From Neorhizobium populisoli (lineage in GTDB: Bacteria > Pseudomonadota > Alphaproteobacteria > Rhizobiales > Rhizobiaceae), in NCBI RefSeq assembly GCF_019430945.1, contig NZ_JAHYCB010000006.1:434001-498000 (forward strand): a DNA stretch of 64,000 bases, written 5' to 3'. The notes below the pieces were generated by a model. That model was not told the origin of the DNA and did not search any database. It saw nothing but the letters and a program-made list of their open reading frames with translations. The translations under genes and the position numbers were made by a program. Position 1 is the first letter of the stretch. Each line of letters begins with the position of its first letter. Shown one piece after another: positions 18,192 through 27,766 of this stretch.

Positions 18192-18865
18192 GCGGCAGGC
18201 GCGACAGTTTCGAGATAATAACCGATGCCACGGGCGGTCTTGACCGTCAGGCCATGGGCGCCGAGGCGGCGGCGCAGGCGGCTGACATATTGCTCGATCG
18301 CATTGGCGGACAGGTCGTCGTCGAAACCGGTCAGAGAACCGACGATCGCATCCTTGGAGACGACCTTGCCGGCGCGCAGGAAAAGCAGCTCCAGAAGCGC
18401 CAGCTCGCGGGCCGGAATATCGAGCGGCACACCCTGGCAGGAAAAACTGCGCGAGGTGAGATCGAAGGTGACGCCGCCATAGTTGACGATCGAGCTTCTC
18501 AGACCCGCCTGGCGGCGCAGCAGGACGCGGATACGCGCTTCGAACTCGGAAATATCGAAGGGCTTGATCATGTAGTCGTCGGCACCGAGATCAAGGCCCT
18601 TGACCCGCTCCTCGGGCGTGCCGCGTGCCGTCAGGATCATCACGGCGGCCTTGTTGGCGCGGGCGCGCATGGCCCGCAGCACGTCAAGCCCGTCCATTTC
18701 CGGCAGGTTGAGATCGAGGATGACGAGGTCGTAGGTCTCTGCCGCGACGACGGCTTCGGCGGAGGCGCCGTCTGCCACGGCATCCACGGCATAACCGCTG
18801 CCGCGCAGGATAGCCGTCAGTCCTTCGGCCAGCGCCTGATTGTCCTCGACCAGAAGAATACGCAC
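18188..18865 (-). CDS. tctD: OmpR-family response regulator, TctD type
   Basis: Response regulator, 225 residues. The receiver domain has phospho-acceptor D51 in LVILDLNLPEMDG, followed by an OmpR/PhoB winged helix at about 125-222. The start is taken as the GTG at 18863-18865, because GGGGAGA lies just upstream and it begins the receiver fold directly (RILLVEDNQ); an ATG at 18907 would add an unlikely leader. It probably activates tctCBA, and a phased direct repeat upstream of tctC is a candidate site. Confidence 0.92.
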   Translation of the reverse strand: MRILLVEDNQALAEGLTAILRGSGYAVDAVADGASAEAVVAAETYDLVILDLNLPEMDGLDVLRAMRARANKAAVMILTARGTPEERVKGLDLGADDYMIKPFDISEFEARIRVLLRRQAGLRSSIVNYGGVTFDLTSRSFSCQGVPLDIPARELALLELLFLRAGKVVSKDAIVGSLTGFDDDLSANAIEQYVSRLRRRLGAHGLTVKTARGIGYYLETVAPAA

Positions 18866-18931
18866 GAAATCTCCCCGATAGAGCGCCGTGCATCCTTTCG
18901 GGCACACAAAGGACGCTCTAAGTCTTTGAAA

Positions 18932-18975
18932 CTACGGCACCGTGCTTTCCAAAAATCGGAAACACGATGCCGTAG
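18932..18975. other. Long imperfect hairpin between DUF1993 gene and tctD
   Basis: CTACGGCACCGTGCTTTCC pairs with GGAAACACGATGCCGTAG around a short AT-rich loop. It lies downstream of the DUF1993 stop and upstream of tctD on the same strand, so it may end the first transcript. A long T-run is missing, and it could also be an intergenic repeat copy. Confidence 0.45.
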
Positions 18976-19026
18976 TGCCGCCGATTATAGCGGCGCAGGC
19001 GGGGATGTCACGAATGTGCTGCGTTA

Positions 19027-19536
19027 TTAACCGAGACGGCCGAGATAATCCGGCTTACCGACCGGAACGCCCTTGTGGCGCAGGATGGCGTAAGCGGTGG
19101 TGACGTGGAAATAGAAGTTCGGCAGCGCGAAGTTCAGCGCGTAGCTGGTGCCGGTAAATGTCCTGGAACCGTTGCGGGTCGTCAGGACGACTTCGGCCTC
19201 TTCGCGGCCTTCCATGCTCTGCGGATCGATTGTGTTCAGGAAGGCGACGGTCTTTTCGATGCGGGCATGCAGGTCCGCAAAGGTGGCTTCCTCGTCAGCC
19301 ATAGGAACGCCTTCGACCTGACCGATGCGCACGGCAGCGAACTTGGCAGTGTCGCTGGCGCGCTGGATCTGACCCGTCAGCGGATACATGTCGTCGATCA
19401 GCCGGGCTTCCAGCAATTCCTTGTGAGCTATGCCCTTTTCATCGGCGAAGGCTTCGCCCTTTTTCAGGATTTCGGTGAGGTTTGCGAAATTGCGAAGAAA
19501 AACCGGAACAGTGATGTCGTAGAGCGAAAGCGACAT
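19027..19536 (-). CDS. DUF1993 domain-containing protein
   Basis: A 169-residue protein of the DUF1993 family, recognised by the N-terminal YDITVPVFLRNFANL, the central DDMYPLTGQIQRASDTAKF and the C-terminal NFYFHVTTAYAILRHKGVPVGK. It is helical and cytoplasmic with no signal peptide. Members resemble the DinB/YfiT four-helix bundle, but their role is unknown. It stands alone between the tct regulators and the divergent binding-protein gene. Confidence 0.88.
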   Translation of the reverse strand: MSLSLYDITVPVFLRNFANLTEILKKGEAFADEKGIAHKELLEARLIDDMYPLTGQIQRASDTAKFAAVRIGQVEGVPMADEEATFADLHARIEKTVAFLNTIDPQSMEGREEAEVVLTTRNGSRTFTGTSYALNFALPNFYFHVTTAYAILRHKGVPVGKPDYLGRLG

Positions 19537-19742
19537 GGAATTTAACCTTTGAAATGAGGGTTGGCGCGGCCGCCCTTCGACAGAATGGCAGGCGCGAAAT
19601 GACCGCCCAGAGGTAATGATGCCATGTTGGAAAACAAGCTGGCAAAAGTTGCATTTGGCCGCCTGTGGCGGGAATGTTACGCGCGTTCCGGTTGACCGTC
19701 AGTTCGCTTGTGATCGGCGGCTTACTGGGGCATTCTGCAGGT

Positions 19743-20813
19743 ATGAAAAGCGCGCTTTTCCTCTCCCTCTGTCTTCTCTTCCCGCCCGGCGTCGCCGTGG
19801 CGGATACGACGCTGTTTCCGGCCATCTCCGGACGTGCGGATGCGCCGCTTCTCACTGTCTATTCATCGCTCGACGAACCTTTGGCCAAGCCGATGATCGC
19901 CGGTTTCCAGGTGGCCAATCCGGATGTCGCGGTGCGTTACGAGGATATGCTGACCGGCGAAATCTACGACCGCATCGTGCGGGAGACGGATGCCGGCAAG
20001 AGGACCGCCGACTTTGCCTTCTCGTCCGCCATGGACCTGCAGGTGAAGCTCGCCAATGATGGTTATGCGCAGGTCAGCGACCTGCCGATGAGCGGCGAAT
20101 GGCCGGGCTGGGCCAACTGGCGCAACACGGCCTATGCACTGACCTTCGAGCCCGCTGTGTTCGTCTATCACAAACCGAGCTTCAAGGATCACGATCCGCC
20201 CTCGACACGCGCCGAGTTCGTTGATTTCCTGCAGAAGCAGGGCGATGCGGTGTATGGGCGGATCGGCACTTATGACATCGAGCGTTCGGGCGTCGGTTTC
20301 CTGTTCATGTCACGCGACCAGGAACAGTTCGGCGACATCTGGTCTGTGATCAAGGCCATGGGTGCGGCCGGCGTGAAACTGTATTCGACCAGCCAGGCGA
20401 TCCTCGAACGGGTTGCCGACGGGCGCTTCGTGCTCGGTTATAATATCCTCGGCTCCTATGCCGCCGACTGGGCGTCGCGGCATCCGGAAGTCGGCATCGT
20501 GCTGCCCAAGGATTACACCGTGGTGATGTCGCGTATCGGCCTGGTGCCGCAAGCCGCGGCGTCTCCCGATCTCGGCAAGCGCTACCTGCAGTTCTTCATG
20601 TCCAAGGAAGGCCAGACGATCATGGCCCGCGAGCTGCAGATCCCCGCCGTCAGCCCGGAAGTCGCCGGCAACAACACCGCCACGACGCTGCGCGAAATGC
20701 TGGGCGGCCAGCTGAAACCCGTCCCCGTCAGCCTCGGCCTGATGGTCTATCTCGACCAGGTGAAGCGGGCGCGGCTCATCTCTCGCTGGAACGAAGTGCT
20801 GCGTCTGCAATAA
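19743..20813 (+). CDS. Periplasmic ABC-type (iron/spermidine-like) binding protein next to tctDE
   Basis: Secreted solute-binding protein, 356 residues from the start at 19743 (MKSALFLSLCLLF, signal peptide, cleavage near VAVADT). An upstream in-frame ATG at 19665 is possible but would bury the signal peptide. The fold resembles FbpA/Fe(III)-type binding proteins (LLTVYSSLDEPLA, then YLQFFMSKEGQ). No permease or ATPase partner is adjacent. Its place between tctDE and tctCBA suggests a sensing partner of TctE rather than a transporter component; this is inference. Confidence 0.85.
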   Translation: MKSALFLSLCLLFPPGVAVADTTLFPAISGRADAPLLTVYSSLDEPLAKPMIAGFQVANPDVAVRYEDMLTGEIYDRIVRETDAGKRTADFAFSSAMDLQVKLANDGYAQVSDLPMSGEWPGWANWRNTAYALTFEPAVFVYHKPSFKDHDPPSTRAEFVDFLQKQGDAVYGRIGTYDIERSGVGFLFMSRDQEQFGDIWSVIKAMGAAGVKLYSTSQAILERVADGRFVLGYNILGSYAADWASRHPEVGIVLPKDYTVVMSRIGLVPQAAASPDLGKRYLQFFMSKEGQTIMARELQIPAVSPEVAGNNTATTLREMLGGQLKPVPVSLGLMVYLDQVKRARLISRWNEVLRLQ

Positions 20814-20896
20814 TAAGTGGCACGGTTTTCGTTCCGCCGGCATGAATTTAGGCAATTTCGTGGCATCAGCCCCTTGCCAAATCCCGTCAGCGCGAA

Positions 20897-20916
20897 AAAT
20901 GTCAGGTAAATGTCAG
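20897..20916 (+). promoter_or_regulatory. Candidate TctD binding site: 11-bp phased direct repeat
   Basis: AAATGTCAG occurs at 20897-20905 and again at 20908-20916, exactly one helical turn apart; a further GTCAG lies at 20886-20890. OmpR-family regulators typically bind such tandem repeats. A GATATT hexamer at 20936-20941 could be the -10 element. The 20814-21080 interval holds the tctC promoter region and no gene. Confidence 0.5.
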
Positions 20917-21080
20917 CTTGATATGTTGGCTTAGGGATATTCGGCCCCCGTTTGGAGGCGGGGAACCGAGATGACGGGAGGAGTTTGGGCCAGGCGGTTC
21001 TCGCTTGAGGCTTTTTTCACCTGTCGCATAGCCAAAGAAACTTTTCGCGCCGGATGACGGCGCCAACGGAGGACATACCC

Positions 21081-22025
21081 TTGAAACACTTCTTCCTCGC
21101 TTCCATTCTCGCGAGCGCGATCGCTCTTCCGGCCGCTGCGGCCGACTATTCCATCATGGCACCGGCAGCGCCGGGCGGCGGCTGGGACCAGACCGCCCGC
21201 ACCATGCAGACCGCACTGCAGACGGAGAAGATCTCCAGCAAGGTGCAGGTCATGAACGTTCCGGGCGCCGGCGGCACGATCGGCATCGCCCAGTTCGCGA
21301 GCCAGCAGAAGGGCAACCCGAACCAGCTGATGGTCGGCGGTTATGTCATGGTTGGCGCGATCCTCACCAACAAGTCGCCGGTCACCCTCAAGGACGTCAC
21401 TCCGATCGCCCGTCTGACCGGCGAATACGAAGTCATCGTCGTTCCGGCTGCTTCCGAGATCAAGACGGTTGCAGACCTCGTCGCCAAGCTGAAGGCAAAC
21501 CCGGGTTCGGTTTCCTGGGGCGGCGGCTCGGCCGGCGGCACGGACCACATCCTTGTTGGCCTGCTGGCGAAGGCCGGCGGCGTAGACCCGACCAAGATCA
21601 ACTACATCGCCTTCTCCGGCGGCGGTGAAGCGCTCGCCGCCATCCTCGGCGGCCAGGTCACGGCCGGCGTTTCGTCCTATGGCGAATTCGAAGGCCAGAT
21701 CAAGGCCGGCACGCTGCGCGTTCTCGCCATCTCGTCCGACAAGAAGGTCGAAGGCATCAGCGCCCCGACGCTGAAGGAATCCGGCTATGACGTGGTTCTG
21801 CAGAACTGGCGCATGGTTGCAGCCGCTCCGGGCCTTTCCGCCGAGCAGAAGGCAGCCGTCACCGCTGACGTCGAAAAGCTCGCCAAGTCCAAGACCTGGC
21901 AGGACAACCTGAAGACCAAGGGCTGGATCGACACCTACCTTTCCGGTCCGGAATTCGAAGCCCAGCTCGCCAAGGACATCGCGTCCACGGAAACCATCCT
22001 GAAGGACATCGGTCTCGTCAAATGA
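21081..22025 (+). CDS. tctC: Tripartite tricarboxylate transporter binding protein
   Basis: Periplasmic Bug-family receptor, 314 residues. I choose the TTG at 21081 because GGAGGA (21068-21073) is 7 bases upstream and the product begins with the signal peptide [20 protein letters not shown]; the ATG at 21054 would add nine residues ahead of it. The mature protein has [19 protein letters not shown] and GGSAGGTDH, typical for TctC. It overlaps tctB by 4 bases. The ligand is presumably citrate or another carboxylate. Confidence 0.93.
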   Translation: MKHFFLASILASAIALPAAAADYSIMAPAAPGGGWDQTARTMQTALQTEKISSKVQVMNVPGAGGTIGIAQFASQQKGNPNQLMVGGYVMVGAILTNKSPVTLKDVTPIARLTGEYEVIVVPAASEIKTVADLVAKLKANPGSVSWGGGSAGGTDHILVGLLAKAGGVDPTKINYIAFSGGGEALAAILGGQVTAGVSSYGEFEGQIKAGTLRVLAISSDKKVEGISAPTLKESGYDVVLQNWRMVAAAPGLSAEQKAAVTADVEKLAKSKTWQDNLKTKGWIDTYLSGPEFEAQLAKDIASTETILKDIGLVK

Positions 22026-22516
22026 GCGTCGACAACAACAAGACAGTAACTGAACAGCGCCGCCCCGATTGGGCGGCGCTTGTTATCGCCGCCGTTCTCG
22101 TCATCATGGCAGCCGTCATCTTCTTCGACGTCTCCCGGTTGCGCGATATGGGCGGCTATAGCCAGGTCGGCCCGGCCACCGTTCCGGACTGGATCGCCTT
22201 CGCTCTGGTCGGCCTCGCCGTCTGGACCGTATTTGCCGCCTTCCGCCGCGATTTTCCGGAGCGGGAGAAGCAGGAAATCAAGCCGGTTGCCTGGGTCGTT
22301 GCAGGCCTGATCGCGCAGATGGTCCTCATCCGCTTTGCTGGCTTCTCGATCGCCACGGGCTGTCTCTTCGGTCTTGCCGCTGCCGGTTTCGGCGCCCGCA
22401 GGATCTGGATCAGTATTCCGATCGGCATCGTCATCTGTTTCGCCATCTACTGGCTCTTCGCCGTCATGCTGCAGCTTTCACTGCCGGCAGGTCCGCTGGA
22501 ACGACTGATCCATTGA
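22022..22516 (+). CDS. tctB: Tripartite tricarboxylate transporter small membrane subunit
   Basis: Small membrane protein, 164 residues, with about four hydrophobic helices (near 20-38, 58-76, 92-125, 130-155), as in TctB. It is translationally coupled to tctC and precedes tctA, with a palindromic repeat in between. Sequence conservation in this family is low; gene order and topology carry the call. Confidence 0.9.
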   Translation: MSVDNNKTVTEQRRPDWAALVIAAVLVIMAAVIFFDVSRLRDMGGYSQVGPATVPDWIAFALVGLAVWTVFAAFRRDFPEREKQEIKPVAWVVAGLIAQMVLIRFAGFSIATGCLFGLAAAGFGARRIWISIPIGIVICFAIYWLFAVMLQLSLPAGPLERLIH

Positions 22517-22526
22517 TCGGGTCTTT

Positions 22527-22632
22527 GGAGCAATTTCGCTTTCTCCGATTCGCGAAAATGCTCCAAGTCTTTGTTTTAACGCATTTCCTTTCGCAAAACC
22601 GCTTCGCGCTTTTGCTGGAAATGCTCCGAGAG
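22527..22632. repeat. Two-hairpin intergenic repeat between tctB and tctA
   Basis: First hairpin: GGAGCAATTTCGC (22527-22539) with GCGAAAATGCTCC (22552-22564). Second hairpin: GCATTTCC plus GCAAAA pairing with TTTTGC plus GGAAATGC. A partial copy of the second half is found at 6869-6926. The element is probably transcribed within the tct operon and could alter the ratio of TctA to TctCB. Confidence 0.65.
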
Positions 22633-22639
22633 TAAGATC

Positions 22640-24157
22640 ATGAGCACTTTCGATTTTCTTCTGCAGGGTCTCGCCTCGGCCATGATGCCGATGAACCTGC
22701 TCTATGCGCTGATCGGCGTGACGCTCGGCACCCTGGTCGGCGTGTTGCCGGGCATCGGGCCCGCCACCACCGTCGCGCTTCTGCTGCCCGTCACCTATCA
22801 GCTCGACGCGACCGGTTCGCTGATCATGTTCGCCGGCATCTATTACGGCGGCATGTATGGCGGCTCGACGACCTCGATCCTGCTCAACACGCCGGGCGAA
22901 AGCGCCTCAATCGTGACGGCACTCGAGGGCAACAAGATGGCCCGCGCCGGCCGCGGCGGCCCCGCCCTTGCGACGGCAGCTATCGGCTCGTTCGTCGCTG
23001 GCCTGATCGCGACGCTGGCGCTCGCCTTCGTAGCGCCTCTCGTGGTCAAGATCGCCCTCTCCTTCGGCCCGCGTGAAAACTTCGCGCTGATGGTGCTGGC
23101 CTTCATCACCGTGTCGTCTGCCTTCGGCAATTCGGCGCTGCGTGGCCTCACCTCGCTGTTCATCGGTCTCGCCCTGTCGCTCGTCGGCATCGACCAGCTG
23201 ACCGGCCAGAACCGTCTGTCCTTCGGCGTGCCGGACCTGCTCGACGGTATTGAAGTGACAACCATGGCCGTCGCCATGTTCGCGATCGGCGAGACGCTGT
23301 TCATTGCCGCTCAGGGCGCCCAGGCACCGGACAAGATCGAAGCGATCAAGGGGTCGGTCTGGATGACGGCCAACGACTGGTCCCGCTCCTGGAAGGCCTG
23401 GCTGCGCGGCACCGTGATCGGCTTCCCGATCGGCGCCATGCCGGCCGGCGGTGCTGAAATCGGCACGTTCCTGTCCTATGCGACCGAAAAGAAGCTGACC
23501 AAGCATCCGGAAGAGTTCGGCAATGGCGCGATCGAAGGTGTTGCCGGCCCGGAAGCCGCCAACAATGCATCGGCCGCCGGCACGCTCGTGCCGCTCTTGA
23601 CGCTCGGTCTGCCGACATCCGCGACCGCCGCGATCATGCTTGCCGGCTTCCAGCAATACGGCCTGCAGCCCGGCCCGCTTCTCTTCGCGACCAATCCACA
23701 GCTCGTCTGGGGCCTGATCGCCTCGTTGCTGATCGCCAACCTGATGCTGCTCATCCTGAACCTGCCGCTGGTCGGTCTCTGGGTGAAGCTGCTGACCATT
23801 CCGAAGCCATGGCTTTATGCCGGCATTCTGGTGTTTGCGACGCTCGGCACGATCGGCGCCAATCCGTCGGTCTTCGAACTCGGCATGCTCTTGGTCTTCG
23901 GTCTCGTCGCCTATGTCATGCGCGTCATGGATTTCCCGATCGCGCCGGTCATCGTTGGCCTGATCCTCGGACCGCTGGCGGAACAGCATCTGCGCCGCGC
24001 GCTGGCGATCAGCCAGGGCGACATCACGACGCTCTTCCAGTCGCCGATCGCTGCCGTGCTGCTCGCACTCGCCGCAATCGCTCTCATCCTGCCGCTGATC
24101 CTCCGCCTGCGCGGCCGCGGCAATGTCCTTACGCAGATGGCAGCCAGCGAAGACTGA
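22640..24157 (+). CDS. tctA: Tripartite tricarboxylate transporter large membrane subunit
   Basis: Large permease subunit, 505 residues, with about a dozen membrane helices. Diagnostic stretches are [16 protein letters not shown] near 27-42, [14 protein letters not shown] near 74-87 and [18 protein letters not shown] near 330. It carries solute across the inner membrane using an ion gradient, with TctB as partner and TctC as receptor. A strong Rho-independent terminator follows. Confidence 0.96.
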   Translation: MSTFDFLLQGLASAMMPMNLLYALIGVTLGTLVGVLPGIGPATTVALLLPVTYQLDATGSLIMFAGIYYGGMYGGSTTSILLNTPGESASIVTALEGNKMARAGRGGPALATAAIGSFVAGLIATLALAFVAPLVVKIALSFGPRENFALMVLAFITVSSAFGNSALRGLTSLFIGLALSLVGIDQLTGQNRLSFGVPDLLDGIEVTTMAVAMFAIGETLFIAAQGAQAPDKIEAIKGSVWMTANDWSRSWKAWLRGTVIGFPIGAMPAGGAEIGTFLSYATEKKLTKHPEEFGNGAIEGVAGPEAANNASAAGTLVPLLTLGLPTSATAAIMLAGFQQYGLQPGPLLFATNPQLVWGLIASLLIANLMLLILNLPLVGLWVKLLTIPKPWLYAGILVFATLGTIGANPSVFELGMLLVFGLVAYVMRVMDFPIAPVIVGLILGPLAEQHLRRALAISQGDITTLFQSPIAAVLLALAAIALILPLILRLRGRGNVLTQMAASED

Positions 24158-24179
24158 TCCAATGCCATCGGCAAACTCC

Positions 24180-24207
24180 AAGCCCGGTGATAAGCCGGGC
24201 TTTTTTT
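24180..24207 (+). terminator. Rho-independent terminator of the tct operon
   Basis: AAGCCCGG at 24180-24187 pairs with CCGGGCTT at 24195-24202 around a 7-base loop and runs into seven T residues. It lies 23 bases after the tctA stop codon. Confidence 0.92.
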
Positions 24208-24323
24208 GTTTGAGTAGCATGAACATATGAGGCGGCCATCTGGTACATGGCGTTCGCCATGGGAAATCCACCCAGCGTCCAACTTCAAAGGGCGATCGTC
24301 GAAACTATATGCTCTGGCATCCA

Positions 24324-24782
24324 CTATTTGTTGGTTGCAACCCCTACGCCAACTGCGCCCGCCGCGCCTACCAAAGCGCCAGCAAACAGTTTGGCAATAT
24401 CAAGAAAACCTTGAGCAACGGTGTTATTTGAATTCGGATCGGAACCCCACAAACCCCACAAACCAAATCCTCCGAAAATAATAGTGAGACCAGCCGTAAC
24501 CAGCATCAGACCCGTTATATTTTCCCAAAACCAATTTTTCCGTTGCGGCGGCTCGGTCACCGACACAACAGGGGAAATTGCCCTGAGCATTCCGAGCATT
24601 GATGCTGCCCAGACAACGTTGTCATCTTCAAATATTCCTTCTTCAGATTTTGAGGCCTTGATCCTGTTGTATTCCCTTACAATCAATTTCTTTATAGCCG
24701 GCGTAAACTGGTCCCACATTTCCTCGGGAACCTGGAGAACTGGGTTTTGATCGGTATTGCTCCTAGCAATTATATCGCTCAT
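24324..24782 (-). CDS. Small AT-rich membrane protein of unknown function
   Basis: A 152-residue protein not recognised. The N-terminal two thirds are soluble (IIARSNTDQNPVLQVPEEMW), followed by two hydrophobic segments near 91-113 (ITGLMLVTAGLTIIFGG) and 130-150 (LFAGALVGAAGAVGVGVA). The start at 24782 is chosen for the GAGGGGG site 7 bases upstream. Base composition is visibly more AT-rich than all neighbours, which suggests recent acquisition. It stands alone between the tct terminator and the glutaminase gene. Confidence 0.7.
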   Translation of the reverse strand: MSDIIARSNTDQNPVLQVPEEMWDQFTPAIKKLIVREYNRIKASKSEEGIFEDDNVVWAASMLGMLRAISPVVSVTEPPQRKNWFWENITGLMLVTAGLTIIFGGFGLWGLWGSDPNSNNTVAQGFLDIAKLFAGALVGAAGAVGVGVATNK

Positions 24783-24856
24783 TTGATGCCCCCTCAGATA
24801 CACCACTCAAGGTAGCACATCTTCAGCTACCTACAAAGCATATGATCAGAGGCAAG

Positions 24857-25789
24857 CTACTGCCCGAACACAGACCAACCGGTTTTCTCCGCCAGCATCT
24901 CCAGCGCCAGCGACCCCAGCAGCGAATTGCCGTTGTGGTTCAACCCCGGTGACCAAACCGCCACCGAAGCCTTGCCCGGCGCAACCGCCATGATGCCGCC
25001 ACCGACGCCGCTCTTGCCCGGCAGGCCGACGCGATAGGCGAAGTCGCCCGAGCCATCATAGTGCCCGCAGGTTAGCATCAGCGCATTGATGCGCCGCGCC
25101 CGCTGTTTCGATACTACGGTATGACCCGTCAGCGGATTGCGGCCGGAAGCGGCCAGGAACAGGCCGGACTTGGCGAGCTGGGTGCAGGTCATTGCCAGCG
25201 CGCAGTGATGAAAATAGACCCCCAGCACATGCTCGACCGGATGAGTGAGCTTGCCGAAGGAGCGCATGAAATTGGCGAGCGCGAAATTGCGGAAGCCGGT
25301 CGCCTGTTCAGACTTCGCCACGTCGGGGTCGATCGCAATCGTCTCGTCATCCGCCAGATAGCGCACGAAGCGGACGATCTCGCCGATCGCCTCGCGAGGC
25401 GTGTGGCCCGACAGCACCAGATCGCTGACGGCGATGGCGCCGGCATTGATGAAGGGATTGCGCGGCTTGCCTTCCTCATGCTCCAGCTGGACGATGGAGT
25501 TGAAGGCCGAGCCGGAGGGCTCGCGGCCGACGCGGTTCCACGTCGTTTCGCCGTGCTTGCCAAGCGCCAGTGTCAGGGTAAAAACCTTGGAGACGCTCTG
25601 GATGGAAAACGGCATGTCTGCATCGCCGGCCTTAAAAATCTGGCCATCGACGCCGATCACCGCCATGCCGAATTTCTTCGGATCCACATGGGCGAGCTGC
25701 GGGATATAGTCGGCAACCTTGCCCTCGCCGAGACGCGGCGTCAGCTTTTCATAGATGTCGTCGACGATCGCCTGCAGGTCTGCCATCAT
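24857..25789 (-). CDS. glsA: Glutaminase
   Basis: Hydrolyses L-glutamine to glutamate and ammonia; 310 residues, the usual length for bacterial GlsA. The serine-beta-lactamase-like fold has the nucleophile motif S65-x-x-K68 (SVSK). NPFINAGAI and a GKSGVGGGI stretch near the C-terminus are typical. It lies 34 bases downstream of the MarR gene on the same strand, so it may be read from the liv operon. Confidence 0.95.
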   Translation of the reverse strand: MMADLQAIVDDIYEKLTPRLGEGKVADYIPQLAHVDPKKFGMAVIGVDGQIFKAGDADMPFSIQSVSKVFTLTLALGKHGETTWNRVGREPSGSAFNSIVQLEHEEGKPRNPFINAGAIAVSDLVLSGHTPREAIGEIVRFVRYLADDETIAIDPDVAKSEQATGFRNFALANFMRSFGKLTHPVEHVLGVYFHHCALAMTCTQLAKSGLFLAASGRNPLTGHTVVSKQRARRINALMLTCGHYDGSGDFAYRVGLPGKSGVGGGIMAVAPGKASVAVWSPGLNHNGNSLLGSLALEMLAEKTGWSVFGQ

Positions 25790-25823
25790 TCACCCCGAAC
25801 TTGTTGCCCCCTATCGGGTCTTA

Positions 25824-26330
25824 CTATTCGAAGGCGCTTCCGGAAAGATGGTTGCTGGCGGAAGATTTGACGGCTCCGATTTCGGCCCAGAGCGACGAAA
25901 TCATCGCCGGATCGACATCCGCCATGATATCGCGCAGCCAGCCTTCATGGGCAGCCGCCATGCGCTCAAACAGCGCAATGCCGTCCGGTGTCAGGATCGC
26001 GACGGTGACGCGGCGGTCACCTTCCGGCGTGACGCGCTGAACGTGGCCATCCGTTTCCAGGCGTTCGACGAGGCCAGTGACATTGCCGTTGGTCACCATG
26101 GTGCGCTTGGAAAGCTCGCCGAGGCGCAGGCCCTCCTTTTCGCGATAGAGCTGCGCCATCAGGTCGAATTGCGGCAGGGTTGCGCCAAACTCGCTGCGCA
26201 GCCGGCGACGGATTTCCGTAGTGATCAGCTTGGTGGTGGAAAGCATGCGCAGCCAGAGCCGCGTCTCCGGCTTGTTCTTGCCGTGCGGTCCGTGGACGAT
26301 CAGTTCCAGATCGGCGCTTGCTGCTTCCAT
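25824..26330 (-). CDS. MarR-family regulator in the liv operon
   Basis: Winged-helix regulator, 168 residues, with a MarR core at about 40-140. The recognition region reads TMVTNGNVTGLVERLE and the wing has DRRVTVAILT. Only 3 bases separate it from livF, so it is part of the transport operon. MarR proteins in aromatic-degradation clusters often respond to the acyl-CoA ligand of the pathway. The ligase at 30955-32580 makes that plausible here but unproven. Confidence 0.9.
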   Translation of the reverse strand: MEAASADLELIVHGPHGKNKPETRLWLRMLSTTKLITTEIRRRLRSEFGATLPQFDLMAQLYREKEGLRLGELSKRTMVTNGNVTGLVERLETDGHVQRVTPEGDRRVTVAILTPDGIALFERMAAAHEGWLRDIMADVDPAMISSLWAEIGAVKSSASNHLSGSAFE

Positions 26331-26333
26331 GAC

Positions 26334-27017
26334 TTACACCCCGAGATATCGATCCTGCAATTCGGTCGTCAGGTCGGCGGGTCTGCCGCTCCAGGCGCTC
26401 TTTCCGTTTTCCAGAATGACGCAGCGGTCCGCAACCGGCAAAAGCTCCGAAAGCGTCTTGTCCACCACTAGAATCGAAAGTCCTTCAGCCTTCAACTGCC
26501 GGATCGCCTTCCAGATGTCCTGGCGGATGACCGGAGCCAAACCTTCGGTTGCCTCGTCGAGGATCAGGAGTTTAGGGTTGGTCATCAGCGCACGGCCGAT
26601 CGCCAGCATCTGCTGCTCGCCGCCGGAAAGCGAACGGGCCATCTGGGCATGGCGTTCCTGCAGCCGCGGGAAAAGCGTGTTGACACGCTCCAGCGTCCAC
26701 GGCCCTGAGCGGGCCGCAGCCACGAGGTTCTCATGAACCGTCAGGTTCGGGAAACAGCGGCGGCCCTCCGGCACGAGGCCGATGCCGAGCTTTGCAACGT
26801 GATGCGGTCGGCGGCCCTTCGTATCGACACCGGCGATTTTCACGGCGCCAGACTTCGGCGGGTTCAAATTGCAGATGGCGCGAATGGTCGTCGTTTTGCC
26901 CATGCCGTTGCGGCCCATCAAAGCCACGGCCTCACCTTCGGCGACGGCGAGATCGACGCCGAACAATGCCTGACTTGCACCATAAAATGCCTGGATACCG
27001 GAAACGTCGAGCAACAT
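26334..27017 (-). CDS. livF: Branched-chain-type ABC transporter ATPase, LivF
   Basis: ATPase of a HAAT-family importer, 227 residues. Walker A GRNGMGKTT is at 35-43, the signature LSGGEQQ near 130 and Walker B LLILDEATEGL follows. The short length and missing C-terminal extension distinguish it from LivG. The start overlaps the livG stop by one base. Confidence 0.95.
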   Translation of the reverse strand: MLLDVSGIQAFYGASQALFGVDLAVAEGEAVALMGRNGMGKTTTIRAICNLNPPKSGAVKIAGVDTKGRRPHHVAKLGIGLVPEGRRCFPNLTVHENLVAAARSGPWTLERVNTLFPRLQERHAQMARSLSGGEQQMLAIGRALMTNPKLLILDEATEGLAPVIRQDIWKAIRQLKAEGLSILVVDKTLSELLPVADRCVILENGKSAWSGRPADLTTELQDRYLGV

Positions 27018-27766
27018 CAGGCGTGGTCTCCGAGATATGCGGTACGCACCGTCGGGTCGCGACGGATTTCCTCTACCGTGCCGGTGGCAATGACACGACC
27101 ATAGACAAGCACGGAAATGCGGTCTGCGAGCGCGAAGACGGCATCCATATCGTGCTCTACCAGCAGGATTGGAGCCTCTTTTCGAAGCGTATCGAGGAAA
27201 CGGGTAAGCGATTTCGAGCCTTCCGGCCCCATGCCGGCCATCGGCTCATCGAGCAGGAAGACCTTGGATTGCAGCGCAAGCGCCATGGCGATTTCGAGCT
27301 GGCGGCGTTCACCGTGGGAAAGCTCGGCGGCGGGGATGCGGGCGCGGGCCGTCAGGCCGACGCGCTCCAACATAGCCATGGCCGTGTCGATCAGACCCTT
27401 GTCGCGCATCACCGGCTTGAAGAACCGAAAGCTCGATCCTTCCTTCGCCTGCACTGCCAGCATGACGTTGCGGAGCGCGGAAAATTCCGGCGCGATCGAC
27501 GAGACCTGGAAAGTGCGGCCGAGGCCGAGCCTTGCGCGTTCGGCTACCGTCAGCGCGCCGACATCCTGGCCGGCGAAACGGATGATGCCGGAATCCTGCC
27601 GAAGCGTGCCGCAGATCTGGTGGATGAGCGTCGACTTGCCGGCGCCGTTCGGGCCGATCAGCGCATGAATTTCGCCAGGGCGAAGATCGATCGTGACGCC
27701 ATCAGTCGCCCGCAGCGCACCGAAATTCTTCACGAGGTTGGAAATATGGAGGACCGGCTCAACCAT
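27017..27766 (-). CDS. livG: Branched-chain-type ABC transporter ATPase, LivG
   Basis: ATPase of the same importer, 249 residues from the ATG at 27766, which has GGAAAGG upstream and overlaps the livM stop by 8 bases. An ATG at 27811 would extend into livM. Walker A GPNGAGKST is at 38-46, the signature region reads LSHGERR, Walker B has LLDEPMAGMGP, and the C-terminal AYLGDHA is typical for LivG. Confidence 0.94.
   Translation of the reverse strand: MVEPVLHISNLVKNFGALRATDGVTIDLRPGEIHALIGPNGAGKSTLIHQICGTLRQDSGIIRFAGQDVGALTVAERARLGLGRTFQVSSIAPEFSALRNVMLAVQAKEGSSFRFFKPVMRDKGLIDTAMAMLERVGLTARARIPAAELSHGERRQLEIAMALALQSKVFLLDEPMAGMGPEGSKSLTRFLDTLRKEAPILLVEHDMDAVFALADRISVLVYGRVIATGTVEEIRRDPTVRTAYLGDHA

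Noticed and set aside
24209..24323. Possible gene remnant on the minus strand (DDRPLKLDAGWISHGER)
   Set aside because: The frame continues through the tctA terminator into antisense tctA, and no family could be recognised. Too short to support a pseudogene.
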